A stretch of 64,000 nt of DNA from Thermosyntropha sp. (GCF_017656155.1 NZ_JACDOH010000004.1:151051-215050), one strand, 5' to 3'; shown: positions 18,551-27,567, counted from the stretch's first letter. Numbers and translations are program-made. The notes: generated from the letters alone by a model not told the origin.

Positions 18551-18650
18551 ACTTCGGGACGGTTCCGAAATCAAAAACCATTTCGAATCGAAACAGTTTT
18601 TAATTTGGGGACGGTTCTCGATTTTAAAAGAATTTCGTTTCGAACTAATT
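18551..18650. repeat. Two-core repeat cluster
   Basis: Cores at 18555-18566 (variant CGGGACGGTTCC) and 18607-18618, same orientation, 52 bp apart, with TTTCGAATCGAAA between and TTTCGTTTCGAA after. A faint further copy (GGGACGGGTTT) lies near 18818-18850. The 430-bp gap between flaG and the transporter otherwise holds only promoters. Confidence 0.85.
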
Positions 18651-18750
18651 TGTTTAAGAAAATCTGTCTCAGAATAAAATACAAAATTTATTTCAAAAAA
18701 CCTTAAATGATTATCTCTCAACTGTTCGTTAAAAAAATAACATTTTTTTG

Positions 18751-18778
18751 TTGAATTTTATCGAAATTGGTTTAAAAT
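18751..18778 (+). promoter_or_regulatory. Sigma-A promoter for the formate/nitrite transporter
   Basis: TTGAAT (18751-18756), 16-bp spacer, TAAAAT (18773-18778), 130 bp before the start codon. A weak TTGTG/CACAA hairpin followed by a T run (18785-18813) lies in the leader. Confidence 0.55.
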
Positions 18779-18907
18779 ATATCTTGTTGTGCTAAATTTC
18801 ACAAGCTTTTTTATTCAGGGACGGGTTTAAAGTTTAAATCTGTTCAATTATCTAAATAATTTTAAAGTCAGAAACTTTAATCTAGAAAAAGTGAGGAGGG
18901 AAAACCA

Positions 18908-19774
18908 GTGAATTATCACACCCCAGAGGAAACCGCCGTTTTGGCAGTAAACGCCGGTTCTAAAAAGGCTTCTCTGCCTGTTTACAAAATGATTCTTCTC
19001 GGGATATTAGCCGGGGTTTATATCGGCTTCGGAGCTAACATAGCTATCAAAATAGGTTCTGCCCCGGATAGCAACAGTGCTTTAGGGATATTCCTTTATG
19101 GAGCAGTATTTTCCATAGGGCTCATGCTGGTTATGATATGTGGTGCAGAGCTCTTTACCGGCAATAACATGACTTGCTTTATGGCAGTTTTAGACGGCAA
19201 AGCAACCGTAGGCGGACTCTTTCGCAACTGGGTAGTAGTTTATCTGTCTAACTTTATCGGTTCAGTTCTATTGGCTTATATAGTATTTTTAGCCATGTTC
19301 TGGGTAACACATGATCCTTCTGGAACAGTAATTTTAAGTCCAGTAGGCGAAAAAGCAGTTTATATAGCTAAAAATAAAATGGGGCTTTCCTTTAGCGCCG
19401 CTTTCATGCGCGGTATACTCTGTAACTGGATGGTATGCCTGGCTGTTTTTATGGCACTGGCTGCCAAAGATATCGTCGGCAAAATATTCGGCATATTCTT
19501 TCCAATAATGGCTTTCGTAAGCAGTGGTTATGAACACTGTGTAGCCAACATGTTTTATGTACCTTATGGCATAATAGTTGCCAAGGCAGCTCCACATGCC
19601 ACAGCCTCCAGTCTTGGGATAAGCGCAGCCGAAATAAATAATATTTTCACTTATGGACACTTTATAACATCTAATCTTATCCCAGTAACATTAGGTAATA
19701 TAGTAGGAGGCGCAATTTTTGTAGGAACTTTCTATTATTTTGTGTATATAAAGCAACATTCTTCTAAAATATAA
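18908..19774 (+). CDS. Formate/nitrite transporter family protein
   Basis: A 288-residue FNT channel with six transmembrane helices (about 27-50, 62-90, 112-138, 164-185, 192-212, 245-275). The family signature GFGANIAIKIG and the selectivity-loop region CGAELFTGNN are present. FNT pentamers move formate, nitrite, hydrosulfide or acetate across the cytoplasmic membrane; formate is plausible for an anaerobe, but the substrate cannot be read from the sequence. It is a single-gene unit with its own promoter, a GAGGAGGG-type site and a strong terminator, on the strand opposite to the flagellar genes around it. Confidence 0.92.
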   Translation: MNYHTPEETAVLAVNAGSKKASLPVYKMILLGILAGVYIGFGANIAIKIGSAPDSNSALGIFLYGAVFSIGLMLVMICGAELFTGNNMTCFMAVLDGKATVGGLFRNWVVVYLSNFIGSVLLAYIVFLAMFWVTHDPSGTVILSPVGEKAVYIAKNKMGLSFSAAFMRGILCNWMVCLAVFMALAAKDIVGKIFGIFFPIMAFVSSGYEHCVANMFYVPYGIIVAKAAPHATASSLGISAAEINNIFTYGHFITSNLIPVTLGNIVGGAIFVGTFYYFVYIKQHSSKI

Positions 19775-19795
19775 AGCAAAAAGTTAAACAGTTAA

Positions 19796-19827
19796 AGAGG
19801 GCAGGTATTTATTATGCCCTCTTTTTT
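19796..19827 (+). terminator. Terminator after the FNT gene
   Basis: Stem AGAGGGC/GCCCTCT (19796-19822) followed by a run of T. Confidence 0.88.
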
Positions 19828-19880
19828 ATTCGCTAATTATTTTAATCCCTGGGGCATTCCAGGTTAACCTTGCAAAAAAT

Positions 19881-19980
19881 TATTTCTAAGTTGAAATAGT
19901 TTTAAATTTCGGAACCGTCCCCAATTTAAAATCTATTTCGATTCGAAGTTTTTTAGGGTTTCAAAGCTGTCCTTAAGCTA
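19881..19980. repeat. Repeat cluster with one good and one decayed core
   Basis: An inverted core lies at 19911-19922 (GGAACCGTCCCC), TTTCGATTCGAAG follows, and a decayed core (AAAGCTGTCCTT near 19963) lies about 52 bp further on. Confidence 0.75.
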
Positions 19981-20055
19981 AAAAGCAAACAGGCTTTATA
20001 ATTTAGAAAAAAAATGCTACAGTTTAAATAAAACCAAATAAAGGAGAAAAATATT

Positions 20056-20700
20056 ATGATACCTTTGAGGGACAGCACTCCCAGTCTTTCCTTCCCGCTG
20101 GTTACCATTCTCATAATAATAGCTAATATTTATGTTTTTTATCTACAGATCACCAGCGGTTTAATCGGAATGGAAGAAATGATTTACCACAAAGGTTTTA
20201 TCCCTGTTAATTTTTTAAATAATCCTCTTTCAGCTCTCACTTATATGTTTTTGCACGGCAATTTTGCTCATATACTTTCCAACATGTGGATATTGTGGCT
20301 TTTAGGCGATAATGTTGAAGATCGCATGGGTAAAACACGTTTTATTATTTTTTACCTTTTATGCGGCATCATAGCTGCTTTAACACACTATTATATAAAT
20401 CCGACCTCTCCTGTTCCGGTAGTCGGAGCTTCTGGTGCTATTGCCGGAGTTATGGGAGCATATTTTATCATGTTTCCCCGTGCAGGTATCTTAACTTTCG
20501 TTCCGCCCTTCTTTCTCCTAGTTTTTCCCGCCTGGCTTTACCTGGGGATATGGATCTTAACCCAGCTCTGGTGTGGAGCCGGCAGCCTCATGCTGGGAAC
20601 ATGTAATTCCATAGCCTTCTGGGCTCATATCGGAGGATTTGTTTCCGGAGCAATTCTCCATCCTTTCTTCGTTCGTCAAGAAAGACCTTATTATTACTAA
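20056..20700 (+). CDS. Rhomboid family intramembrane serine protease
   Basis: A 214-residue polytopic protein with about six helices. The catalytic Ser is in GASGAIAGVMGAYF (about residue 129) and the catalytic His in FWAHIGGFVSGAIL (about 195). The opening MIPLRDSTPSLSFPLVTILII is typical of bacterial rhomboids of this size. Substrates are unknown. It has an AAAGGAG site and a possible TATAAT at 19997-20002. It is part of the plus-strand island inside the flagellar cluster. Confidence 0.93.
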   Translation: MIPLRDSTPSLSFPLVTILIIIANIYVFYLQITSGLIGMEEMIYHKGFIPVNFLNNPLSALTYMFLHGNFAHILSNMWILWLLGDNVEDRMGKTRFIIFYLLCGIIAALTHYYINPTSPVPVVGASGAIAGVMGAYFIMFPRAGILTFVPPFFLLVFPAWLYLGIWILTQLWCGAGSLMLGTCNSIAFWAHIGGFVSGAILHPFFVRQERPYYY

Positions 20701-20702
20701 TT

Positions 20703-20726
20703 AATTGCATATATTAGCAATTTTTA
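20703..20726 (+). terminator. Weak terminator after rhomboid gene
   Basis: Stem AATTGC/GCAATT followed by TTTT; short stem, so tentative. Confidence 0.4.
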
Positions 20727-20841
20727 TATAAAAATTTTTCGATTTACTTGTATTTTATAGTGAAAAATAGTACAGTCACTTTTGAAGCATACTATAATAA
20801 AAAACTAAAGTTTAACTACAGAAAGAATGGAGGTAAGAGAC

Positions 20842-20973
20842 ATGCAAAGGGAAAGAGATGAACACCTGGCCCGTTTTGTGGATGAAGCAGTAAAAGGTAT
20901 AGAGGAAAGCTTAACAAAAAATAAATCTCAAAAAACCGGGATTTTAAAAAAAATTTTCAAAAAAAGCAAATAA
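20842..20973 (+). CDS. Small basic protein of 43 residues
   Basis: A short open frame MQRERDEHLARFVDEAVKG... ending in a Lys-rich tail (LKKIFKKSK). It has a strong GGAGG eight bases before the ATG and a good terminator right after the stop, which together argue that it is expressed. An acidic amphipathic N-terminal half and a basic C-terminal half are visible. No family was recognised. Confidence 0.65.
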   Translation: MQRERDEHLARFVDEAVKGIEESLTKNKSQKTGILKKIFKKSK

Positions 20974-20974
20974 T

Positions 20975-21002
20975 TAAAAGAGGGGGAAATCCCCTCTTTT
21001 CA
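20975..21002. terminator. Bidirectional terminator
   Basis: Stem AAAAGAGGGG/CCCCTCTTTT with a short loop, T runs on both sides. It serves the 43-residue gene on the plus strand and the fliD-YjfB unit on the minus strand. Confidence 0.85.
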
Positions 21003-21053
21003 GTTCTTCAAGTAGTAAAAAGCTCCTTCCTCAGCATCCTAGTTCTACTTTTT

Positions 21054-21251
21054 TCATACCTTCACATTAATATTAGCTCCTAAATGTGGCATAACCGCCC
21101 TCTCCATCAACTGAGTATTTACCTGCATAATCTTAAGCATATCATTCATTTGGCCTTCTGCCTGCTCCATAGCCATCTTTAAAACAGATACCCCAACATT
21201 CTGAGCCAGCTTAGCCTGGCTGAAAACTACCGAATAAGCTGCAATATCCAT
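21054..21251 (-). CDS. YjfB family putative motility protein
   Basis: A 65-residue protein of the YjfB type: short helical N-terminus, QAKLAQNVGVSVLKMAM and a C-terminal GANINVKV-like end (family often ends G.N.D...). These are small sigma-D-linked proteins of unknown role in Firmicutes. It is last in the fliD unit, 20 bp after a small helical protein. Confidence 0.8.
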   Translation of the reverse strand: MDIAAYSVVFSQAKLAQNVGVSVLKMAMEQAEGQMNDMLKIMQVNTQLMERAVMPHLGANINVKV

Positions 21252-21271
21252 AAAAACACCTCTTTTCAGTT

Positions 21272-21637
21272 TTAGGACATAACATAAGGTATAAGCTCAT
21301 CTTCCATCATACTTTTCCATTCTGCAAAAACCGGTTCTAAACTTGTTTTCATAAATTCCAGAGCCTTACCGGCATCATTCTCCTCATAAAACTTTACCAT
21401 CATACTGAAAGCTTCCTTTAATTTTTCGTTTCCATTCCCAATTCTTCCTGCAGCTATGTCAGGACTCATAAATATTATACTGTTTTCAATGGCAAAAAAG
21501 GCTTCTATTGTGTCATGCAAAACCCCTATAACCGTTTCTGTCTCTAAAGCCTCCATTCTTTCTCTCATATAATCAAAAGCTTCTTGCATAGTATATAAGA
21601 GCTCTAAAATATTCCTAATCACCGTTTGATCAAGCAT
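21272..21637 (-). CDS. Small acidic helical protein in fliD unit
   Basis: A 121-residue helical, acidic protein with no signal or membrane segment, 89 bp after fliD and 20 bp before the YjfB gene. Size and position suggest a flagellar export chaperone or an accessory protein (similar unnamed proteins follow fliD in clostridia), but no motif identifies it. Confidence 0.55.
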   Translation of the reverse strand: MLDQTVIRNILELLYTMQEAFDYMRERMEALETETVIGVLHDTIEAFFAIENSIIFMSPDIAAGRIGNGNEKLKEAFSMMVKFYEENDAGKALEFMKTSLEPVFAEWKSMMEDELIPYVMS

Positions 21638-21726
21638 ATAACACCTGCTCTCCTGATTATTTTCCCATCCCCTTAGTCCATATTTCGCTTTTAAATAAAA
21701 TTTTCCTTTTTTAAAGATTATTTACC

Positions 21727-23178
21727 TTAAGAAAGCTGAGCCATAAGCCAATCGCTCTGACTCTGCATTCTAGCCAAGGCTTTTTCCATAGCTGTGAACT
21801 GTTTCCAGTAGCGCTCCTCTATTTCAGCCATTTTTTCCTGCATTTCAAATATTTTCTCAGTCTGCTCCAGAATTTCCTTACCCAAAGTGCTGTTATCAAC
21901 CTTATAATCATCCCGTCCAGCCTTAGCTACAATACTGTTAATAGAATTATTGACTGTATCATATAGCTTCTGGGCTATTCCATTTTCCGCTTCATTTGTA
22001 AAAAGGGCCATAACCCCTTCTATATCTTCACTCAAAGCTTCCCTGAGTTTTTCTTCATCAACATAGAGCTTGCCATGGTCATTCCAGGAAAGTGTATTTA
22101 TACCTATAGAATTTAAGGTCTTGTAATTACTTTCAATTCCGGAAACAGCATCCATCGCCGTCATGCGGATCTGGCTGTATATAGAGCGGAGCATAGGATC
22201 GGAATTTAAAAGTCCACTTCTTGCCTTTTCCTCCCAGAGCTCAATTTCATTTTCCTTCATCTCTTTTTTCTGCTCATCAGTCAAAGGAGGATAATCGCGG
22301 TATCTTTTTTCGGTCAATTTAGTGTCAATTTTTTCCATAACCGCATTGTAGTTTTCAACAAATGCCTTAATCTTATCTACCGCTGCATCTATATCCTGGT
22401 TTACGCTTACCGTTGCAGTCCCCTTACTTTTAAGATTAAGGGTTAAGCCTATAACCTTTACCTGATTGGAGGCAAAACTTATATCATCCCCACCGTTTAT
22501 GCGAATTAAAGCATTTTGCCCCTGACTTAAAGTAACTTCACTGCCTTCGTTAAAAGTCCCTCCTAAAAGATTTTCCAGATTAGTTTTGCCGCCAGCATCA
22601 CTTGCAGTAAACTTGATTGCTGCTGCATCTCCAGTATCAGCCGACATTAGAAAAAGCCGGTTCAAGTCCTCATCATAAACTGCCTTAACCCCAGTAGTAT
22701 CGGCAGCATCATTTATCTTGTCAACAACATTCTGAACCGTTTCTCCTGCACCTAAAGTTATCTCTGCGCTTCCTTTGCTCCCCGCAATTGTAAAACTTCC
22801 GTCCACAGCAGAAAAGCCATCAGCTGGAGTGCTTTGATAACTTGCTCCTTTAGCAAGCTGGACAACTTCAATTTCATAATTACCAAGTGTTGCCCCGGCA
22901 TTAACACTTACTCCCTGAACAACTGACTCATCAGAGGAAACCACCTCGCGTGCAAGGAAAGAGCTCTGAAGCTTAAGATCAAAAACAGAATTTCGCAAAG
23001 CTAAAAGCTTAGTATTAATCTCACGATAATCGCTGCGCTTCCATTCTAAAAGCTGTTTTTCCTGAACTACGCGGTCAACTTTAATCTGCTCCAGGCGCAT
23101 CAGGTCTTTTACAATCTTTTCAGTATCAAGGCCACTCGCTATACCACCAAAACGGATATTATTCACTCCATAAGACAT
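21727..23178 (-). CDS. fliD: Flagellar filament cap protein FliD
   Basis: A 483-residue HAP2 protein. The N-terminal part has IRFGGIASGLDTEKIVKDLM, the standard FliD_N motif; the middle is the variable cap domain; the C-terminal part (about 250-480) ends in a coiled coil (QTEKIFEMQEKMAEIEERYWKQFTAMEKAL region). It caps the growing filament outside the cell and guides flagellin assembly. It follows csrA by 33 bp. In Bacillus, hag and flaG lie between csrA and fliD; here neither is present in that gap. Confidence 0.96.
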   Translation of the reverse strand: MSYGVNNIRFGGIASGLDTEKIVKDLMRLEQIKVDRVVQEKQLLEWKRSDYREINTKLLALRNSVFDLKLQSSFLAREVVSSDESVVQGVSVNAGATLGNYEIEVVQLAKGASYQSTPADGFSAVDGSFTIAGSKGSAEITLGAGETVQNVVDKINDAADTTGVKAVYDEDLNRLFLMSADTGDAAAIKFTASDAGGKTNLENLLGGTFNEGSEVTLSQGQNALIRINGGDDISFASNQVKVIGLTLNLKSKGTATVSVNQDIDAAVDKIKAFVENYNAVMEKIDTKLTEKRYRDYPPLTDEQKKEMKENEIELWEEKARSGLLNSDPMLRSIYSQIRMTAMDAVSGIESNYKTLNSIGINTLSWNDHGKLYVDEEKLREALSEDIEGVMALFTNEAENGIAQKLYDTVNNSINSIVAKAGRDDYKVDNSTLGKEILEQTEKIFEMQEKMAEIEERYWKQFTAMEKALARMQSQSDWLMAQLS

Positions 23179-23211
23179 CCGGCTTTCCTCCCTTCGGCAA
23201 TCAAACCTGCA

Positions 23212-23478
23212 TTAATCTTCGCCTGAACCTTCTTTTTTCATTTCCCTGCTGTCTAAAAGCTGTTTCAAACTGCTCAAACTCTCTGCGTTTAGCAGATATT
23301 TGCTTGCTTCGATATTGGCTTCCTTTATATTTTCATATATTTCCTTGCGGACAATGCTTACAGAGCGGGGGGCTTTAATTCCTATCTTTACCAGATCTTT
23401 CTGGACATCTATAATGCTTATTTCAATATCCTCACCTATAATTATGCTTTCTCCTTTTTTGCGCCCTAAAACCAGCAA
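23212..23478 (-). CDS. csrA: Carbon storage regulator CsrA
   Basis: An 88-residue RNA-binding protein with the canonical start MLVLGRKKGESIIIG and the GIKAPRSVSIVRKEIYE binding surface. It uses a TTG start whose GGGGGAGG site lies in the end of fliW, so the two are tightly coupled. In B. subtilis CsrA blocks hag translation and FliW antagonises it. The C-terminus (about 66-88) is longer than in many CsrA proteins, as is common in Firmicutes. Confidence 0.97.
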   Translation of the reverse strand: MLVLGRKKGESIIIGEDIEISIIDVQKDLVKIGIKAPRSVSIVRKEIYENIKEANIEASKYLLNAESLSSLKQLLDSREMKKEGSGED

Positions 23479-23481
23479 GCT

Positions 23482-23952
23482 CTACTTCGCCTCCCCCGCC
23501 ACACCTGATTTTTCCCCTTCAAAAGCATAAGGAAAAATAAAGTGCTTAGTATTATAATCGGAATCTGCAGCAACAAACTGAAGTCCAATTTTATCTTTTA
23601 CATTTATAATAAGAGGAGCGAGAAGATTAGCTGTAGTTTTCCTGTAATCTTCAGGAACTGTTAAAATCACAAAAACCTGAATATCGCCGGCATTTTCCTC
23701 CGCCTTAATCTTTCTACTTTCTTCTTCTCCCATCTTTATTTCATAGTCGGGAAAAAAAACAAAAGGGTCAGCCAGCATAAAACAAAGCTCAGGTGTCTTA
23801 AGAGATTGCATATAATAAAAAGGGGCTCCGCTTTCTACCGGAACAATGACAAATTTCTTCTCTTCCTCAAAAGCCGGCAACCCTTCCGGAAAATTAATAA
23901 TCATGTTTTCTTCTATCTCCATCTCGCCCAAAATCAGGCTTGCAATCTTCAT
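23482..23952 (-). CDS. fliW: Flagellar assembly factor FliW
   Basis: A 156-residue protein: binds CsrA and flagellin in a partner switch that couples flagellin synthesis to filament assembly. Diagnostic segments are IINFPEGLPAFE and MLADPFVFFPDYE. A longer frame begins at 23985, but GGAGGG stands six bases before the ATG at 23952, and MKIASLILGEMEIEENMI is the normal N-terminus, so the shorter form is chosen. Confidence 0.95.
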   Translation of the reverse strand: MKIASLILGEMEIEENMIINFPEGLPAFEEEKKFVIVPVESGAPFYYMQSLKTPELCFMLADPFVFFPDYEIKMGEEESRKIKAEENAGDIQVFVILTVPEDYRKTTANLLAPLIINVKDKIGLQFVAADSDYNTKHFIFPYAFEGEKSGVAGEAK

Positions 23953-23981
23953 AATTATCCCTCCAAAAATTGCACCTATCC

Positions 23982-24539
23982 TCAAGCTTTAATGTCTATT
24001 TTATCTCCTACCCAATCAATCTTAATATAATTTTGCTGGGCAATATAAACTTCAACCTTCCCCGGTTCAAAATAATTTTCCACTTTTCCCCTAACAAGTT
24101 CCAGGTCAACCTGTCCCGGAATAAATTCTATTTCCACCGGGCGAACATCCCAGGTTATTTCCGGAGGCTGTTTAGGGACAGCAGTAACATTAAAATCAGC
24201 CGGCTCGCCAAATCCCTTTTCCGCCAGCTCTTCTATTGTTACTCCTTTTTCGATTGCAGCCAGGCTGTCTCCTTCTTCAGCTATATCTCCTATAGCCCTT
24301 AAAACCTGTTCCCTTCCTAGCTGCGCATAATAGCTTATAAAATCAGGCAAACTTCTTCTCTCCACATCCGCAAAACAGCGGCGCTGGTCAATATAAACCT
24401 TAGGATGGGAAATATGCATATTAAGCTTCGGCTCTTTTATTTCCAAATTAATCTTGGGAAGAGTAGTTTTAAGCGGTAAAAAAGGCTCCTTTATGTTAAG
24501 CCCGATTTGGACAAACTGCTGTTCAATTCTGAGCTGCAC
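23982..24539 (-). CDS. DUF6470 family protein (YviE-like)
   Basis: A 185-residue protein in the yviE position between flgL and fliW. It is rich in short beta-type repeats (LEIKEPKLNMHI, VEIEFIPGQVDLELVRG) and starts MQLRIEQQFVQIGLN. The family is conserved in Firmicutes flagellar clusters and has no proven function. It lies 29 bp before fliW; a repeat cluster separates it from flgL. Confidence 0.85.
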   Translation of the reverse strand: MQLRIEQQFVQIGLNIKEPFLPLKTTLPKINLEIKEPKLNMHISHPKVYIDQRRCFADVERRSLPDFISYYAQLGREQVLRAIGDIAEEGDSLAAIEKGVTIEELAEKGFGEPADFNVTAVPKQPPEITWDVRPVEIEFIPGQVDLELVRGKVENYFEPGKVEVYIAQQNYIKIDWVGDKIDIKA

Positions 24540-24570
24540 AAATTCCTCCCCCCTCTTTTAAATAGCAACA

Positions 24571-24675
24571 ATTGGGGTTCGATAACCTTTCAAAGGGGTA
24601 AAATTATTTCGAATGGAAATACTTTTAAAAATGAGAACCGTCCCCAAATTAAAATCTATTTCGATCCGAAATTTC
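24571..24675. repeat. Repeat cluster with one intact core
   Basis: An inverted core at 24634-24645 with TTTCGATCCGAAA after it and TTTCGAATGGAAA before it. A decayed core (TTGGGGTTCGAT, apparently missing ACGG) lies about 55 bp upstream. Confidence 0.75.
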
Positions 24676-24703
24676 TAGTCCCCCAGCCTCCTCCAGATTT
24701 AAA

Positions 24704-25621
24704 TTAGCGGAGGAAGTCGACCAGGCTGGGCTGAATAATACGGGCTCCGGCAGAGAGAGATGCCCGGTAAACATTCTCCTGCATCTTGAGGTTCATAATA
24801 ACTTCAGCCAAATCAGCATCTTCATTTTCGGCCAAAAGGCTGGTAAAAGATATCTGGGTAGATTCGAGCCTGCTTTTCTGCAGTTCCAATCGGTTGGTTT
24901 TAGCCCCAACAACCGAACGGGCTGTCAGCATATCGCTCATCTTATCGTCAATCTTGCTCAAAGCAGCACTTATCTTATCTAAGTTGCCGTTTTCAATGTC
25001 GCCTGCCAGATTATCAAGCAGGGTAAAAATCCCTTCCCTGGTATTCGTTCCATCATTAAAATCAGTAAAAAAATAATTCATATCTCTATTGGTTATATTC
25101 ATCGAAATAACAATGCCTGTTCCTATCTCCAGCTCCAGATGCTCGTCATTTCCCACCCAGTTATCCGGGTTTGCCCCCTTGCTATAAGGCGGCTCACTCA
25201 CGTTGCGTCCTCCAAAAACATGTTTTGTCCCATAGGTAGTATTGGCTATGAGCTTTATCTGTTCGTTAAGTTCTTTTACTTCATCAGCAATTGCCTTGTG
25301 AGCCCCCGGATCATTAGTCCCATTGGCTGCCTTTACCGTAAGTTCCCGTACCCGCTGCAGTATCTGGGTGATATTATCCAGTGCGGAATCAGTAGTCTCC
25401 ATAAAATTTATAGCCTCATTTATATTGGCTAAATACTGTTCCCCTTCTACGATATTGGTCCTCAAACGAAGGGATTTTACCAGTCCTGCCGGACTGTCAG
25501 AAGGCATATTTATCTTTTTGCCGGTAGAAAGCTGACGCTGATATTTATCCATCATACGGTAATTGTTGTTTAGGTTGCGCATAAGGTCATTTACCAGCAT
25601 ATTGTTGGTTATGCGAATCAC
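24704..25621 (-). CDS. flgL: Hook-filament junction protein FlgL
   Basis: A 305-residue HAP3 protein with flagellin-like ends: N-terminal IRITNNMLVNDLMRNLNNN and QLSTGKKINMPSDSP (about 30-45), C-terminal LAEVIMNLKMQENVYRASLSAGA. It joins filament to hook outside the cell. It follows flgK by 12 bp. The flagellin-like ends are shared by the hag family, but the length, context and NMPSDSP motif identify flgL, so this is not the missing flagellin. Confidence 0.96.
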   Translation of the reverse strand: MIRITNNMLVNDLMRNLNNNYRMMDKYQRQLSTGKKINMPSDSPAGLVKSLRLRTNIVEGEQYLANINEAINFMETTDSALDNITQILQRVRELTVKAANGTNDPGAHKAIADEVKELNEQIKLIANTTYGTKHVFGGRNVSEPPYSKGANPDNWVGNDEHLELEIGTGIVISMNITNRDMNYFFTDFNDGTNTREGIFTLLDNLAGDIENGNLDKISAALSKIDDKMSDMLTARSVVGAKTNRLELQKSRLESTQISFTSLLAENEDADLAEVIMNLKMQENVYRASLSAGARIIQPSLVDFLR

Positions 25622-25633
25622 AGCTTAACCCTC

Positions 25634-27544
25634 CTATCTTCCAACAATGCCAATGCGATTGACAATGACTTCCAATGATTCATCCATAACAGTAATATAG
25701 CGGGCAGCTGCATTGTAGGCGTGTTGGAATTTTATTATATTCGCCATCTCTTCATCCAAAGAAACTCCGGAGACCGACTGCCTTTTGCTTTCTAACTGGT
25801 TTAAAAGGATTTCCTGGCTGTCCACCATGCGTTTGGCTTCTGATGCCTGCACCCCTTTGTTGGCAGTAATAGCCCGCCAGTAATCATCACATGTAACATA
25901 ATTTATTACTCCGCTGTAAGATTTGTCTGCCACAAGGCTTGCTGTCATAAGCGGGGTTGAAATCGGCGGATTCCCCTTTAAAAGATTGAGACCTGTCGCA
26001 TCAATTTCCTTAAACCTCTCTCCCCCGACAAATATCAGCTTATCTCCACTCAATCTGACTTCTATCAAAACATCATTAGCCTTCAAATCCGCATCTTCCT
26101 GCAGATATTTCTGCAGGGCGTAGGCTAATTCAGCTAAATCCCGGTAATTGGCAGGAGGGGTTAAAGCGCTGATATTTATGGTCTTAGTAACCGTAGTCCC
26201 TGCTGCCGGATCATCAACATAAGTAATCACTATGTCACCTGATATATTATCATACGGGAAAGAAAGACTCCCCAACGAAGGGCTTTCAGCCCATACATAC
26301 CTGTCATTCAAACTGTGCTTGAGCTGGGCAATCTTTAGAGCATTAGCCCCATCCCCGAAATTATATTTTTGCAAAACGCCGGTGCTGTCATCCCATGTGC
26401 GGTAAGCAGCTGCTGCAATATTTTTGGGATCAACTGCAATATTCTGAGCGACCTTTATATATTCTGCCCAGTCTTCAATGGCATTTATATCTGCTAGCGT
26501 ATCAGGCTGATCAAAAAAGTTGATGCCATCTGGAAAAGTAGTCTGGTTATTGAGGCTGAAACCTCCTCTATGCAGTTCATTGGTCCTGAGCACAATAGTT
26601 TTAGCCAAGGTATTGAGCTGCTCCATCATTTCCGGAACAATCTCCTTATAAGGCGAAGGGGAAGGTTCTTCTGCTCTTTCTGTCTTGCCGCGGACATCTA
26701 AAAGGCCTCTAAGCTCTCCTCCTTCGACATTAGCTCTTACCCCGGTGTCTTTCCAGATTACCATATGCATACCCTGAGTATCCTGCACCGTCCCCAGCTC
26801 ATAATACTCTACTCCCTGCACCAGGGTGCGTCCGCCCATCTGCACTGCCACCATGCCGTTTTGTTCCTGGACTATCTTAACCGATGTTAAATGGCTTAAC
26901 TGATCCAACAAATAATCTCTTTTATCTAAAAGGTCATTGGGCTGTTTGCCGGCAATATTTATGGCTAAAATCTGCTGGTTTAAATCAGCTACCTGCTGAA
27001 TAATCGAGTTGATTTCCACCACCTTTATAGCAACGGAGGCATTTACATCTTCCCGCAGCTCCTTAAGCTGTTTGTAAGTATGGTTAAAGGTGTCTGCCAT
27101 AGCCATAGCCCGCTGAACCACGGTTGCTCTTACCGCTTCACTTTCCGGATTGGCAACTAAATCCTGCCACGACTTCCAGTAAAGATCCATAACCGAACGC
27201 AACCCATCCTCAGAAGGCTCATTAAGAATGACTTCTATCTTGGATAAAGCATCCTGCAGTGCATTCCAATAACCTGCTGTTTTATTTTCATTTCTTATCT
27301 GTTCATCAATAAAAGCATCCCTTATCCGCTGAATATCCTTAACCGTAACCCCGGTTCCCATCTGCCCTGCCTTGCCACTGTTCACCATAACAGGGGTATG
27401 ATAAGGCCTCGTTGTCTGCAGATTTGCCACCTGCCTGGTATATCCCGGCGTATTGGTATTGGAAATATTATGGCCGGCAACCTCTAGAGCCGTCTGATGA
27501 CTCATAATCGATCTTTTGCCTATTTCTATTCCAAAAAAAGACAT
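25634..27544 (-). CDS. flgK: Flagellar hook-associated protein FlgK
   Basis: A 636-residue HAP1 protein. It has the rod/hook N-terminal motif (ALEVAGHNISNTNTPGYTRQ, about 20-40), the D1 helices, a variable mid-region and the C-terminal signature VSLDEEMANIIKFQHAYNAAARYI. It is exported and links hook to FlgL. It lies between flgN (23 bp upstream) and flgL (12 bp downstream). Confidence 0.97.
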   Translation of the reverse strand: MSFFGIEIGKRSIMSHQTALEVAGHNISNTNTPGYTRQVANLQTTRPYHTPVMVNSGKAGQMGTGVTVKDIQRIRDAFIDEQIRNENKTAGYWNALQDALSKIEVILNEPSEDGLRSVMDLYWKSWQDLVANPESEAVRATVVQRAMAMADTFNHTYKQLKELREDVNASVAIKVVEINSIIQQVADLNQQILAINIAGKQPNDLLDKRDYLLDQLSHLTSVKIVQEQNGMVAVQMGGRTLVQGVEYYELGTVQDTQGMHMVIWKDTGVRANVEGGELRGLLDVRGKTERAEEPSPSPYKEIVPEMMEQLNTLAKTIVLRTNELHRGGFSLNNQTTFPDGINFFDQPDTLADINAIEDWAEYIKVAQNIAVDPKNIAAAAYRTWDDSTGVLQKYNFGDGANALKIAQLKHSLNDRYVWAESPSLGSLSFPYDNISGDIVITYVDDPAAGTTVTKTINISALTPPANYRDLAELAYALQKYLQEDADLKANDVLIEVRLSGDKLIFVGGERFKEIDATGLNLLKGNPPISTPLMTASLVADKSYSGVINYVTCDDYWRAITANKGVQASEAKRMVDSQEILLNQLESKRQSVSGVSLDEEMANIIKFQHAYNAAARYITVMDESLEVIVNRIGIVGR

Positions 27545-27567
27545 TCTTCCCTACCTCCAAAAAAGAA

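Noticed and set aside
18362..18721. Minus-strand frame across the repeat cluster and flaG start
   Set aside because: It is encoded mostly by repeats and overlaps flaG out of frame.
24704..25621. FlgL read as the missing flagellin
   Set aside because: Length, motif NMPSDSP and position after flgK identify it as FlgL.
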